DNA from: a virus
Length of the DNA stretch: 23,962 nucleotides
Reading direction: 5' to 3' (one strand)
IMG/VR virus record: IMGVR_UViG_3300042691_003755
Span: 1 to 23,962 of that record
The notes below the pieces were generated by a model, which was given only the letters and a program-made list of their open reading frames with translations, ran no database searches and was not told the origin of the DNA. Positions 1 through 8,225 of this stretch are shown one piece after another. Position numbers and translations under genes: made by a program. The stretch's first letter is position 1; the number at the start of each line of letters is the position of its first letter.

Positions 1-14
1 GCAAGCGCTCGCAT
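1..14 (-). CDS. Start of a further gene, cut by the window edge
   Basis: Only the first four codons are visible (M-R-A-L). The ATG at 14-12 lies one base after the TGA of the preceding gene (18-16), and a GAGG sits about 6 nt upstream, so a coupled start is plausible. The position, after two small membrane-protein genes at the end of a tail operon, would suit an endolysin or other lysis gene, but no product can be read from 14 bases. Confidence 0.4.
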
Positions 15-15
15 C

Positions 16-504
16 TCAACCTCGAGGCCAAGCGTGAATGATGTAGTTGCCGAGGTGAAACAGGATGATGCCGCCGGTGCCGACAACGACAGCGATCAGC
101 GCCCGCTCCTTTCTCTGTTTGGCCAACCGCTCACGCTCACGCTGGGCGGCAAGCTCTGCAGCTTTGCGCCGCTGCACCACCGCGTTGTGCTCGCGCTGGA
201 TATCCTCCCAGACATCAGCCTGGCCGCTCCATACTAGATGCTGCTTTAAATCCTCTGTCATTTCGCGAATTTTCTTGGCTGCGATTACAGACTCAAGCGC
301 CTCGCTCATTGCCGACTGCTGCTGACTATCTCCTTTGACCTTCGATCGCTCGTCCGTGCTGGCCTTTTGCAGCTTATCCTGCGCATCGAACAGTTTCATA
401 AAATCGCCGAGACAATCTTGTGCTGACCTTCCGACTTGGATGGCCTGCTTTATACCTGCAACAGCGGCCTGCGCGGTTGCCAAGATTGCGGCGACTTCGA
501 TCAT
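16..504 (-). CDS. Small coiled-coil protein with C-terminal membrane segment
   Basis: 162 residues, family not recognised. Residues about 4-20 are mildly hydrophobic. The middle (about 40-135) is highly charged and helical, with a basic stretch rich in R, E, K and Q just before a single hydrophobic segment at about 138-155, followed by a short polar tail. This predicts a mostly soluble coiled-coil protein anchored at its C-terminus. The ATG overlaps the stop of the 54-aa gene upstream as ATGA, indicating translational coupling. Its position after the tail fibres, next to another tiny membrane protein, suggests a lysis accessory or virion-associated role, but this is inference from context. 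I cannot exclude an internal virion protein. Confidence 0.8.
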   Translation of the reverse strand: MIEVAAILATAQAAVAGIKQAIQVGRSAQDCLGDFMKLFDAQDKLQKASTDERSKVKGDSQQQSAMSEALESVIAAKKIREMTEDLKQHLVWSGQADVWEDIQREHNAVVQRRKAAELAAQRERERLAKQRKERALIAVVVGTGGIILFHLGNYIIHAWPRG

Positions 505-665
505 TTGACCCGCAGAACAAGCGACAACAACAGAATTATGATCGCGCCTGCAGAACCAATGAGGATGGTCTCAAGCCGCTTCAACCGCGCATTGATACCC
601 TCATAACGCACTGCGCAGACTTCTTCGTGCGTCATCAACTTTGCCTCAAGATCGTGTTGTTCCAT
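501..665 (-). CDS. 54-aa membrane protein, possible XhlA-like or holin-like lysis protein
   Basis: Read by hand: ATG at 665-663, TGA at 503-501. Residues 1-33 are polar, helical and charged, with a short coiled-coil-like stretch (GINARLKRLET). Residues about 34-51 form one strongly hydrophobic segment (ILIGSAGAIIILLLSLVL), ending R-V-K. This layout, a soluble helix followed by one C-terminal membrane helix, resembles the haemolysin XhlA type of small phage lysis proteins; the assignment is tentative. The start lies 2 nt after the stop of the tail fibre gene and the stop overlaps the next ATG (ATGA), so it fits the operon exactly and fills an otherwise empty 163-nt gap. No clear Shine-Dalgarno sequence is visible, consistent with coupled translation. 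Confidence 0.72.
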   Translation of the reverse strand: MEQHDLEAKLMTHEEVCAVRYEGINARLKRLETILIGSAGAIIILLLSLVLRVK

Positions 666-667
666 GA

Positions 668-1333
668 TTATTCGTACAGGATGTTGATAGAACCACTTTG
701 GAAGGTATCTGTGCCATTGACCATCGTAATTCGGACACGATCAAGTACGGAACTTAAAGATCTGCGACCTGCGCCAATTGCATTGGTGGGTTGACTGTCA
801 GATAAATTTGATGAGTAAATCCAATTATTACCATCAATATTTGTTAATACAATTTGGCCATTAATGAATGCAGTTGATACAACAGCTTCTTGAATCAAGA
901 AACCAGCAGATGATGTACTGCTACCAGGTGAACCGCTGAATTGATTGCACGACGACGTATACCCAGAGGTTACAAATCCGGAAGACGTACCAAGCTGGAC
1001 AAGCATGTTGCTTGTCCCGCTCGTTGATATGTTGGACAACATTATTGTGATACGTCTTGTACCGTTTGGTATCCCAGTGAAATCACATGCAACCGAGACC
1101 GGTGATTGAGATGTTCCACGAATAAGAGGTTGGAAAGATAGCCAGTCTGTATTGCTTGGATTGCGAATCTTTAAAATGCCAAGCGTAGTGTCATACCAAA
1201 TCTGATTGGCATACGTCGTGGTTGGCGCAGTCGTACCAGAGTTGGCCGTCGCAATCGCTGCCAAAGCGTTGTTGAGATCGGCGCGGAAGTTGGCGCCGGT
1301 GTCGTTTGCGAGAATGTAGTCGTGTTGGCTCAT
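668..1333 (-). CDS. Tail fibre protein, second tandem copy, short form
   Basis: 221 residues. Residues 1-65 closely match the N-terminus of the upstream 363-aa protein (MSQHDY, RADLN, NSGT, a WYDTT motif, then an RN-x-x-NT-x-W pattern), while the rest is unrelated. This N-terminal domain is common on phage tail fibres and probably attaches them to the tail tip or to another fibre. The remainder is rich in S, T, N and G and in beta-prone sequence, with no enzymatic motif, fitting a receptor-binding or fibre-tip domain. The ATG follows directly on the TAA of the preceding gene, with GGAG 6 nt upstream. Base composition is visibly more AT-rich than in neighbouring structural genes, suggesting a recently exchanged tip domain. 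Confidence 0.82.
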   Translation of the reverse strand: MSQHDYILANDTGANFRADLNNALAAIATANSGTTAPTTTYANQIWYDTTLGILKIRNPSNTDWLSFQPLIRGTSQSPVSVACDFTGIPNGTRRITIMLSNISTSGTSNMLVQLGTSSGFVTSGYTSSCNQFSGSPGSSTSSAGFLIQEAVVSTAFINGQIVLTNIDGNNWIYSSNLSDSQPTNAIGAGRRSLSSVLDRVRITMVNGTDTFQSGSINILYE

Positions 1334-2425
1334 TTATAGCTCCGCTGATGCAAGATATGTCCATGAAGCATTTACTTGCCCGGCGGCGGCGACGGTAACC
1401 ACGTTATGTATTACACGATTGTTAAACGGGCCAAGCACTAAATTGCTTGAATTGCTGTATGTGACTGCACCAACAATGCTAGCAGTTGGCGTTGCACGCA
1501 TCGGTACTGGCAAAGTTGTTGGGACAAGATATTGAGCCCCGGTGTTTCCTTGGTATACCTGCGAAAAAACTAATTCTTGAACTGCGTATCGCTGACACAT
1601 GGCCAGCTCATCATTAAACATCCGATGCTCAAACGGTGTCGCCACACCGCCAAGCTCAAACTGGACATCACGAATCGTCAACGTCTGAGACGCCAACAGC
1701 GCGCCAGTCGTGAACACGATTTCAAGACCGGTTTGAGCAGTAGCCCCGGTGTTGATTTGCGCTGAGTACGTTGCTTCAGTTGACGTAATTGAAAACGTGC
1801 CAGTGGCGATCTGCGTGCGCGTTGGTGATGCGAGCGTGCCAAAGGCGTCCACTGTATTGGCGCGATAAACGGTCCATGTGATTGATGTCAATGCGCTGGA
1901 TGAGATTTTCGCTGACAAGGTGCAAATTTCACCTGCCATGTCATAGCAATTGACCTGCTCAATGCGCTGTCCAAACCCGACGCCTGTGTTGCTGGCCGCG
2001 CCTGTAAACCGATAATAAGTTGGAGCGAGTGATACTGGTTGATACTTAGCTCCAGTGACATTAGCGCCTGTGCAGTACGCATACCATCTATCAACCGTAT
2101 ATGCCAAGGCCGCGCCTGCCGTTATTGTTTGACTGGCAAATGCGTTACGCTGACTGATTCGCATCGCACCATTGATGATGCGATTTCTGTGCCCAGCAAG
2201 GTGGCCACCGGCGATTGCTTCGGCCTGCGCAACCCATCCAGTGTTGGCTGAGTTACGCTGTTTCATTGCGTCGTTTGTGGTGTCATACCAGACTTGCCCA
2301 GCAACAGTCGCCGCAGGAGCGGATGTTCCAGAGTTCTGTGATTGAATAGCGCCGGCAAGCGCATTGAGGTCAGCTCTAACGCTGGACCCGCTGCCGTTCG
2401 CTACGTCATAGTCGTGCTGGCTCAT
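1334..2425 (-). CDS. Tail fibre protein, first tandem copy
   Basis: 363 residues. The N-terminal 65 residues are the shared fibre attachment domain (MSQHDY, SSVRADLNALAGAI, VWYDTT). A central motif NRIINGAMRISQRN, followed by a beta-rich region ending near FELGGVATPFEHR, resembles the C-terminal beta-sandwich module of many phage fibre proteins, where an NxxINGxxxxxQR motif opens the domain. The last about 80 residues may form the receptor-contacting tip. The ATG is preceded by AGGGG about 6 nt upstream, which overlaps the stop of gpJ. A role in host recognition at the tail tip is inferred from domain type and position directly after gpJ. Confidence 0.87.
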   Translation of the reverse strand: MSQHDYDVANGSGSSVRADLNALAGAIQSQNSGTSAPAATVAGQVWYDTTNDAMKQRNSANTGWVAQAEAIAGGHLAGHRNRIINGAMRISQRNAFASQTITAGAALAYTVDRWYAYCTGANVTGAKYQPVSLAPTYYRFTGAASNTGVGFGQRIEQVNCYDMAGEICTLSAKISSSALTSITWTVYRANTVDAFGTLASPTRTQIATGTFSITSTEATYSAQINTGATAQTGLEIVFTTGALLASQTLTIRDVQFELGGVATPFEHRMFNDELAMCQRYAVQELVFSQVYQGNTGAQYLVPTTLPVPMRATPTASIVGAVTYSNSSNLVLGPFNNRVIHNVVTVAAAGQVNASWTYLASAEL

Positions 2426-2433
2426 GTATACCC

Positions 2434-5400
2434 CTAGGTCGTCTTGTAGCCGTAGCCCTTGGCAATCCAGTCCATTGTTCTGGCCACATTGGTGCCGGCT
2501 GAATTCTTAAAGGTGACAGTGAATCCGGTGGCGGATTGTGCTGACATCACGATGTAGTCCCCGGTGGCCATGTTGTACGGCGTCACCGCAATCGCTGGCG
2601 TCGAATAGAACTGATTGGCAAACGTCACCGACAGGCCAGAGGTTGTGACGGCAATATTGTTGGCGCTTTCGATGCGATCTGGAACATCGATTGTAACGCC
2701 AAGATCAGATACCTCAACTTGCGTGTACGGGTCAGTTCCACGATCGACCAACAGCCTGAACTTGAACGCTCGAGCGGTGTAATCACCAAGATAGAACGTG
2801 CGCCAAGCAGACCATATTGGGGTGCCAGCTGGATCATCGTTGGTCGTTGCGATTTGGAATGAGATGGCGGCATCGCCCAGCTCTTGCTCGCCGTCAAAGT
2901 TGAGCACCGCATCCCAGTCAGTCCAGCTGTCGACATAGTTGACCGGTATGTCACCAAGATCAAGGTCGCCAATGCTGTCTATGGTTGGCCAATTGTCGAC
3001 AAGGTTGGCTAAATTTACCGCTGCAGCTGCGAAATTGACAGACACGCGGCTGGTGTAGATAGCGCTTACATCGATGTATGACGAAAACTCGTACTCTCCA
3101 GATTGAACCACTGGATCTGGATACACTTCGCCTTCTTCATAAGTTCCTGCAGTAAAGTCAAGATCGAGCGAAGGGGTTGGAACCAAGTCTAATTTAAGTT
3201 TGTTCGATTCCACGAACATGTTGGTTTTGGTGCCGGTGAAGCCAGGATCTTGATCGCTGGTCACCACCGCGTTGTACTGGATGATCGACAGGGTCTGACT
3301 CAATATGGTTGCAGTGCCTAACGAATATTGACCAGTGCTGTCGACAGCCTTGGCAAGATACGTCCCTGCGGCAATGGGCACCGTGCCGCTTGTGGCCGAT
3401 CCAGCAAACTCTGCGACTGGTATCGACGTGTTCCACGTTGCGCTGGTGGTGAGATCAGAGTACCGAATGGCGATCTGGCCGCCAATGCGGACATCCAGGT
3501 CTGGATGTTGGTCCCACTGCAAGAGACCGTTTGCGCCCTGAGCCACCAGCTGGAGCCCCGTGACATTTGCCGGGTTGGCGGTCTTGCCCAGCACGGAGGC
3601 GGTGAACGTGTAGGCAGCTGACTTCTTGCCTGTGATGTTCAGCGCGTACACCGTGATGATGTAAGTGCCAACCTCGCAATCAAGCAGCTCAAGCGAAGCC
3701 GATTGCGTGGTGTATTGCACCAGGTTCTGCTGGTCAATGCGAACCTCAACCAAGTAACTTGTCGCGCGGCTCGGCGGCGTCCAAGTGATGGTTGCGCCAA
3801 CCTTCACGTCTGTCGTTGTCGTATACAGATACTCGGTGACTGCACCATTGGTGACGGGGTCGGTTGCGTCGTCAAGGATTGAGATGTCTCGAGGAGTGAT
3901 GACCAGCCCGTTTTCGACGGCATCGTACTTGTCTGGATTGTGTTTCAGTGCCGTTATGTCAACAGATCCGTCGTTTTCAGATACCGTGACGATTCTAAAA
4001 ATTTGCTCTTGGATTGTCTGCCGTGAAATGATCCATTGAGCATTGGCTTGCGGAGCTTGAGAAAGTGCCGTTGTGAGCGTTATGACTTGATTAGAAATGG
4101 ACGATATTGCTCGTGACTCTACCGTGTTATCCGGCAACATCACAATCATCGTCCATTCGCCGTCAATGAAGTAATCAGTTCCACTAGTTGATCTAGCGAA
4201 CGGTACGACTGAGTAGGCTGTACCAGCACTGTTTGCAATAGTTAAATTGACGATGTATTGGGTACCGCTACTCGAAAGCACAAAAAATTCAAATCCAATC
4301 CCAGTCAAAGCGATTAGATCGTCAATTGTGATTTGTGTCGTAGTCGCAGACTTTACCCGGCCACCCATGCGGGCACCAGCTCGAGCCGAGTCAGCAACCT
4401 TGATCACATCACCAGGCCGCGCAACGGCGCCCTCAATGCCAGTGCTGAACGTAACCGTCTCTGACTCAAGTTCCTCAGAAAACAAAAGCCAGCGACCAAC
4501 TCGATTGGCCTGGCCGCGCGAGGTGCAGCCGAACGCGGTGACCTCAGTCTGGATTACTCCAAGGCGAGCGATTTGCGTTGCGTTCTCGACGTACTCAATC
4601 TTCTGACGATACTGGTCGTCCGGATCATTCCAAGTGACCAGCGCCACGGTGTGCTTGGCCTTTGCGCTCGCACCTGAATATATGAACTGGCCATTGACGA
4701 CGTTCGCCTGCGTGTACAAAGCCACGGCGTCCTTAGGCGCATCCTGCGAGACGGTCAGCGAACCGGATGACCAATAAACCATCCCGCGAAACACGCTCGC
4801 CAGATCGTTGATGACCTTAAACGCTTCTTGCCGCGACTGCAAGTAAAGATTGCAGGTGAAGCGAGGTTCTGTACCGCCAAACCCGTCGTTGACCTGCTCG
4901 TCGCAATACTGGCTGACCGTGTACAACGCCCACTTATCAACCTGAGCAGCCGGCACATAGGTGCCCAGCCCGTATCGCTCGTTGGTCACCAGATCGTAGA
5001 ACACCCAAGCCGGGTTGTCGGTCCACGCTGTCTTAAACGTACCGTCCCAGATGCCGCTATATGTCCGAGCAACTGGGTCGTAGTTGACCGGTACTTGGAT
5101 CTTGAGCAACTTGAGATCAAATGCTCGAGACGGTATGCCTTGGAACGCAGCCGAATCAAATCGCATTGAGATCAGCGCGGAGTTGGGATACCGAAGCTTG
5201 GCCTCAATAATCTCTGTGTAGCTGTCCCAGTAGGTTTTGTTCTGTAGCGACAGATCAGTTGCATCAGCTGTAATGCGCCGCACCCGGACGTTCCAAGGAG
5301 CAGATCCGGTCAATGCAATGCGGTAGGCTCGCTGGTACTTTGAAGTCGCTTTGCCATCGATCGTGTCGTTTACCTGTGTGACGTAGCTGCCGCCACTGGC

Positions 5401-5787
5401 TTGCACGTCGATTGCGATCTGAACACTGGTTCCAGCTTGCTTACCGTCATTCTCGGCTTTGTACAGGGCGAGCACTGACAACACTACTCGAACCGCATCC
5501 ACTTCAGAATTGGACACCGTCCTGACCAACGATGTTGCCGCAGTGACCTCGCTAGAAACCGCAATCGCTGATTCGACGGCTGCAGCAGACGGAATATAGG
5601 TCTGCGCTTGCGTACCGGTGCGCCCCTCAAACGTCACGTTCTGAAAGTTGCGGCTACCGTCAGCGTTCTCAAGAACAGTGCCATTAAGATAGATTGACTT
5701 GGCACCGTCGACCAAACCGACGATTTCGCCTTCGCTGACAAGGTCCAGCACTTGGGCGAATGCGCGTGATTGAAGGGTGGTAGCCAT
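2434..5787 (-). CDS. J: Host specificity protein, gpJ-like tail tip protein
   Basis: 1117 residues, close to lambda J (1132). The N-terminus (SRAFAQVLDLVSEGEIVGLVDG, KSIYLNGT) is the typical gpJ start. A Phage-tail_3-type region lies at about residues 300-400 (RFTCNLYLQ, EAFKVINDLASVFRG), followed by a fibronectin-III-like stretch near 640-740 and a variable C-terminal part carrying host-range determinants in the family. In lambda-type tails gpJ forms the baseplate hub and central tip fibre and starts tail assembly with I, K and L. The start is 11 nt after the stop of gpI; its ribosome binding site is weak. The C-terminal third contains SLDLDFTAGTY (3139-3171), a peptide also seen in three other tail proteins here. 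Confidence 0.95.
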   Translation of the reverse strand: MATTLQSRAFAQVLDLVSEGEIVGLVDGAKSIYLNGTVLENADGSRNFQNVTFEGRTGTQAQTYIPSAAAVESAIAVSSEVTAATSLVRTVSNSEVDAVRVVLSVLALYKAENDGKQAGTSVQIAIDVQASGGSYVTQVNDTIDGKATSKYQRAYRIALTGSAPWNVRVRRITADATDLSLQNKTYWDSYTEIIEAKLRYPNSALISMRFDSAAFQGIPSRAFDLKLLKIQVPVNYDPVARTYSGIWDGTFKTAWTDNPAWVFYDLVTNERYGLGTYVPAAQVDKWALYTVSQYCDEQVNDGFGGTEPRFTCNLYLQSRQEAFKVINDLASVFRGMVYWSSGSLTVSQDAPKDAVALYTQANVVNGQFIYSGASAKAKHTVALVTWNDPDDQYRQKIEYVENATQIARLGVIQTEVTAFGCTSRGQANRVGRWLLFSEELESETVTFSTGIEGAVARPGDVIKVADSARAGARMGGRVKSATTTQITIDDLIALTGIGFEFFVLSSSGTQYIVNLTIANSAGTAYSVVPFARSTSGTDYFIDGEWTMIVMLPDNTVESRAISSISNQVITLTTALSQAPQANAQWIISRQTIQEQIFRIVTVSENDGSVDITALKHNPDKYDAVENGLVITPRDISILDDATDPVTNGAVTEYLYTTTTDVKVGATITWTPPSRATSYLVEVRIDQQNLVQYTTQSASLELLDCEVGTYIITVYALNITGKKSAAYTFTASVLGKTANPANVTGLQLVAQGANGLLQWDQHPDLDVRIGGQIAIRYSDLTTSATWNTSIPVAEFAGSATSGTVPIAAGTYLAKAVDSTGQYSLGTATILSQTLSIIQYNAVVTSDQDPGFTGTKTNMFVESNKLKLDLVPTPSLDLDFTAGTYEEGEVYPDPVVQSGEYEFSSYIDVSAIYTSRVSVNFAAAAVNLANLVDNWPTIDSIGDLDLGDIPVNYVDSWTDWDAVLNFDGEQELGDAAISFQIATTNDDPAGTPIWSAWRTFYLGDYTARAFKFRLLVDRGTDPYTQVEVSDLGVTIDVPDRIESANNIAVTTSGLSVTFANQFYSTPAIAVTPYNMATGDYIVMSAQSATGFTVTFKNSAGTNVARTMDWIAKGYGYKTT

Positions 5788-5798
5788 ATCAATGCGTG

Positions 5799-6470
5799 CT
5801 ATGTCTGAACAGCATTTGGATCGTAAGCATTCGGATCGTAAAACGCCGCCGGATCAGCAACTTTTTCCTCAATAACAGAGATGTCGTCTACCGTGATGCC
5901 GGCTGAGATCACCGCGCTGCCGACGATCATCCTGCCATAGCCGATCGGGACAGGGTTGCCCTGGGCGGTGACATTGACTGGGCCGTCGAAAATATAGCTT
6001 GATGGTGTGGCTTCCAATGGCTGTACACCTTGCGGTGTCGGTGCAAGCAGCTGCGCAACACCGCCGAGGGCGAGGGAGACGCCTACACCAAACGCGACTT
6101 GACCAGCCAAGCCAGAGAACACAAGCCCAGCTTCTCCAAGCGTCGCGCCACCAGTGTAAAAGGCCAACGCGATCAATGCACCGCCAATCAATATCTTCGT
6201 AAGCGGATTATCTCCACCAGCCCCCATGATCACTGGCGCAATGATCACTCGCCTGCTGGCAGGGTTATGCAGCTCCGACGCAGTGATCGACTCATCGCCT
6301 GAGATCACTCGATAGCCGACGTTGCGCTCCGCCGAGCTGGACATCCAAGATACGAAATCAGGGAAGTTAGCCGCAAGCGCTCGAATAGCTTCTGCAGGCG
6401 ATCGCACGTCCATGCGATGCTGCCGACCGTAGCGCTTACCAAGCTCACCCAATAACAGGATCGTCAGCAT
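5799..6470 (-). CDS. I: Tail assembly protein gpI-like
   Basis: 223 residues, matching the lambda tail assembly protein I family. The N-terminal domain (about 1-75) opens MLTILLLGELGKRYGR, a beta-grasp-like fold seen in this family. A glycine/alanine-rich hydrophobic stretch (about 85-145, including GGALIALAFYTGG and GVGVSLALGGVAQLL) follows, then a conserved GNPVPIGYGR motif near residue 175. In lambda, gpI works with K, L and J to start tail assembly and is not abundant in the mature virion. The start overlaps the end of gpK by 26 nt. The C-terminus carries a small tandem repeat, Y-D-P-N-A twice, mirrored by a DNA repeat near 5817-5843. Confidence 0.9.
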   Translation of the reverse strand: MLTILLLGELGKRYGRQHRMDVRSPAEAIRALAANFPDFVSWMSSSAERNVGYRVISGDESITASELHNPASRRVIIAPVIMGAGGDNPLTKILIGGALIALAFYTGGATLGEAGLVFSGLAGQVAFGVGVSLALGGVAQLLAPTPQGVQPLEATPSSYIFDGPVNVTAQGNPVPIGYGRMIVGSAVISAGITVDDISVIEEKVADPAAFYDPNAYDPNAVQT

Positions 6471-7149
6471 ATCTCAATGCGTGTGTAACGCGCCGCATCC
6501 ATGTGTCGTCCAGCATCTCTCGGCCAGACAGGCGATTTTGAACGTGGTGCAGGATGACATTATCGCCCAGATAGATCGCTGCGTGGTTGACAACTTTGCT
6601 GCCGACTCGCATCAATAAAGCATCACCAGGCTCAACCTCACTAAGTCTAATCTCACGAAACCCTTCATCGCGAAAATGGTCGCAATACAGGTCATCTCCG
6701 TGCTTCCACCATTCGACATTACGATCGTAGTCGTTAAGGTAGATTGATCCGTTGATCCGGTACCAGTCACGAACCAAAGTGTAGCAATCCGACTCCGCAT
6801 GAACCCATTGTCGGCCAATCAAATCTGGCGTGTAACCCTGCGGCTCGCAGTATGCCCAACTGCCGTTAGGCACCGACACAATGTGCCACGGTAACCCGCT
6901 AGCTTGACACGCTTGACGATCGATTGAGCTGGGCGTTGGCAGCATGTTAGGGTGACTGTGCACTACCGCCACCACTTCGCCCATGTCAGAAGCTCGAGCG
7001 TAGTCGTTTGGGTCCATCAGAAAACATGATGCTGCGTTTGATAGGTTGTCGCACGGGTGATACGTTGGCCCGCGGCTCGCCATGACAACCAGACCGCAAG
7101 ACTCGCGCGGAAACTCGGTCATCGCATGCGTGTAGGCATCGCGTCTCAT
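6445..7149 (-). CDS. K: Tail assembly protein gpK-like: JAMM metalloprotease plus NlpC/P60 hydrolase
   Basis: The open frame extends to 7329, but the start at 7149 is chosen because ATG overlaps the gpL stop as ATGA; the upstream 60 codons are read out of frame inside gpL. The product is 234 residues. Residues about 1-100 are a JAB/MPN (JAMM) domain with E16, H64-S-H66 and D77 in the exact HxH-x10-D spacing needed to bind zinc. Residues about 115-234 are an NlpC/P60 domain with C122 (ESDCYTLV), H189 (NHAAIYLGD) and H201. In the lambda family this protein acts in tail tip assembly and probably helps cell wall penetration by cutting peptidoglycan stem peptides. Both active sites look intact. 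Confidence 0.92.
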   Translation of the reverse strand: MRRDAYTHAMTEFPRESCGLVVMASRGPTYHPCDNLSNAASCFLMDPNDYARASDMGEVVAVVHSHPNMLPTPSSIDRQACQASGLPWHIVSVPNGSWAYCEPQGYTPDLIGRQWVHAESDCYTLVRDWYRINGSIYLNDYDRNVEWWKHGDDLYCDHFRDEGFREIRLSEVEPGDALLMRVGSKVVNHAAIYLGDNVILHHVQNRLSGREMLDDTWMRRVTHALRYADDPVIG

Positions 7150-7892
7150 CGCGTGAGCCCAGCTGCTGGGAACCCGCCAAACGGCAAAGGTTGGTATTCG
7201 CCAAACCGCAGCTTGCAGCTGGACAAACGCTTGCCACACGCATCCAGCGCGAGCGAACCGACAACTTGATCGGACGTATTCCAGTAGTTGCTGCCAGAGT
7301 ATCCGCACTGCGTGCTGCGGTACTTCCAAGTGCAGACGTTTTGAATGATCTGCCTGCGCGGCAGCTGAACCCCAGCAACATCAAACGCCGCAGCAAGTTC
7401 GAACTCGACAACGTCCTTGGTCTCGACGACCTTTCGATCAACGTAAAAGATCTCGTCAGCAAACTCCGCGGTCGGATCCGCGCTGCTGGACCGCACGCGA
7501 TAGTCCTGCGCAGTGAAGTTCAAGTCCAGCGACTGCTGATTAAAGTTTGCGTCATCAAGATACTTGACCAACGTGCGCTTGCGGGTGACCTTCGCACCTT
7601 GAAGATCCGAGTATGCCAGCACCAGCGCCGTGATCGTCCCGGCCACGTTGGACACAGCAATCTTTGGTCTTGGCAATTGACCATTACCCGAAAACTCAAA
7701 CCCGCCGACCTGAATAGGAAAAGCAGTGTAAGTGTTGCCTTGCCAGACGACATTGCCACGCAATTGGTTGGTGCCAGCATGGAAACGATACAGGCTGCCG
7801 CCAAAACTGGTGCAATCCAGTACGAACAGCTCAATAATCGCGCTTGGGGCGAGCTTCTGGATCTCCGACGTAATGGTTGACGGTGTCGTCAC
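7146..7892 (-). CDS. L: Minor tail protein gpL-like, metal-cluster tip protein
   Basis: 248 residues, lambda minor tail protein L family. The N-terminal part contains ELFVLDCTSFGG and YRFHAGTN. The C-terminal part has four cysteines, C187 and C196 (CTWKYRSTQCGYSG) and C219 and C226, matching those that hold an iron-sulfur cluster in lambda gpL. Residues 121-131 (SLDLNFTAQDY) are one copy of a short motif repeated elsewhere in this operon. gpL joins J, I and K in the tail tip. The start codon is GTG at 7892-7890 and overlaps the gpM stop (GTGA), while its own stop overlaps the gpK ATG. All features are as expected for a functional gene. Confidence 0.93.
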   Translation of the reverse strand: MTTPSTITSEIQKLAPSAIIELFVLDCTSFGGSLYRFHAGTNQLRGNVVWQGNTYTAFPIQVGGFEFSGNGQLPRPKIAVSNVAGTITALVLAYSDLQGAKVTRKRTLVKYLDDANFNQQSLDLNFTAQDYRVRSSSADPTAEFADEIFYVDRKVVETKDVVEFELAAAFDVAGVQLPRRQIIQNVCTWKYRSTQCGYSGSNYWNTSDQVVGSLALDACGKRLSSCKLRFGEYQPLPFGGFPAAGLTR

Positions 7893-8224
7893 TCGAACAC
7901 CTGTTCAAACGATGCGGTAACCGTGTTGATGTTGAATCGGTTCATCGTCTTCTGCCATTCGCGGCAGATCACCTTGATCGATGCTGTCGAGTCTGGCGGC
8001 GTCCAGTCGAAAGCCTCGACCGCGCCTCGAGCGGACAGGAAACCAGTGATGGCTGTGGTGTCCGTGTTGGAACGATTGGCAAACGTCAGGTTCCAGCGCT
8101 GCGGCTGCGTGTTGATCCCGTCAGCCTGGCGCTGCTCATACCCATCACCAAACTGAATCGATCGCACACGCGGCTTGATTGACACCTGTGCCGAATAATC
8201 TGGAGCGTATGTGAAAGTAGGCAT
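7889..8224 (-). CDS. M: Minor tail protein gpM-like
   Basis: 111 residues, lambda phage minor tail protein M family (lambda M is about 109). Recognisable signatures are the motif VRSIQFGDGYEQRQADGIN near residues 20-38, then WNLTFANR, a GAVEAFDWTPP stretch typical of the family, and a C-terminal VTASFEQVFE. gpM belongs to the tail tip complex that joins the tube to the J/L hub. The ATG is one base after the tape measure stop, and the stop overlaps the GTG of gpL, the usual H-M-L gene order of lambda-type tails. Confidence 0.94.
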   Translation of the reverse strand: MPTFTYAPDYSAQVSIKPRVRSIQFGDGYEQRQADGINTQPQRWNLTFANRSNTDTTAITGFLSARGAVEAFDWTPPDSTASIKVICREWQKTMNRFNINTVTASFEQVFE

Positions 8225-8225
8225 A

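Noticed and set aside
5817-5843. Short tandem repeat at the end of gpI
   Set aside because: It encodes only two copies of Y-D-P-N-A and is too short to be taken as a regulatory or recombination site.
7150-7329. N-terminal 60-residue extension of gpK
   Set aside because: It overlaps gpL in another frame, is rich in W, R and C with no domain, and a perfect ATGA coupling supports the start at 7149.
7191-7880. 229-aa plus-strand frame over gpL
   Set aside because: Antisense to gpL, whose cysteine cluster and start/stop overlaps confirm the minus-strand gene.
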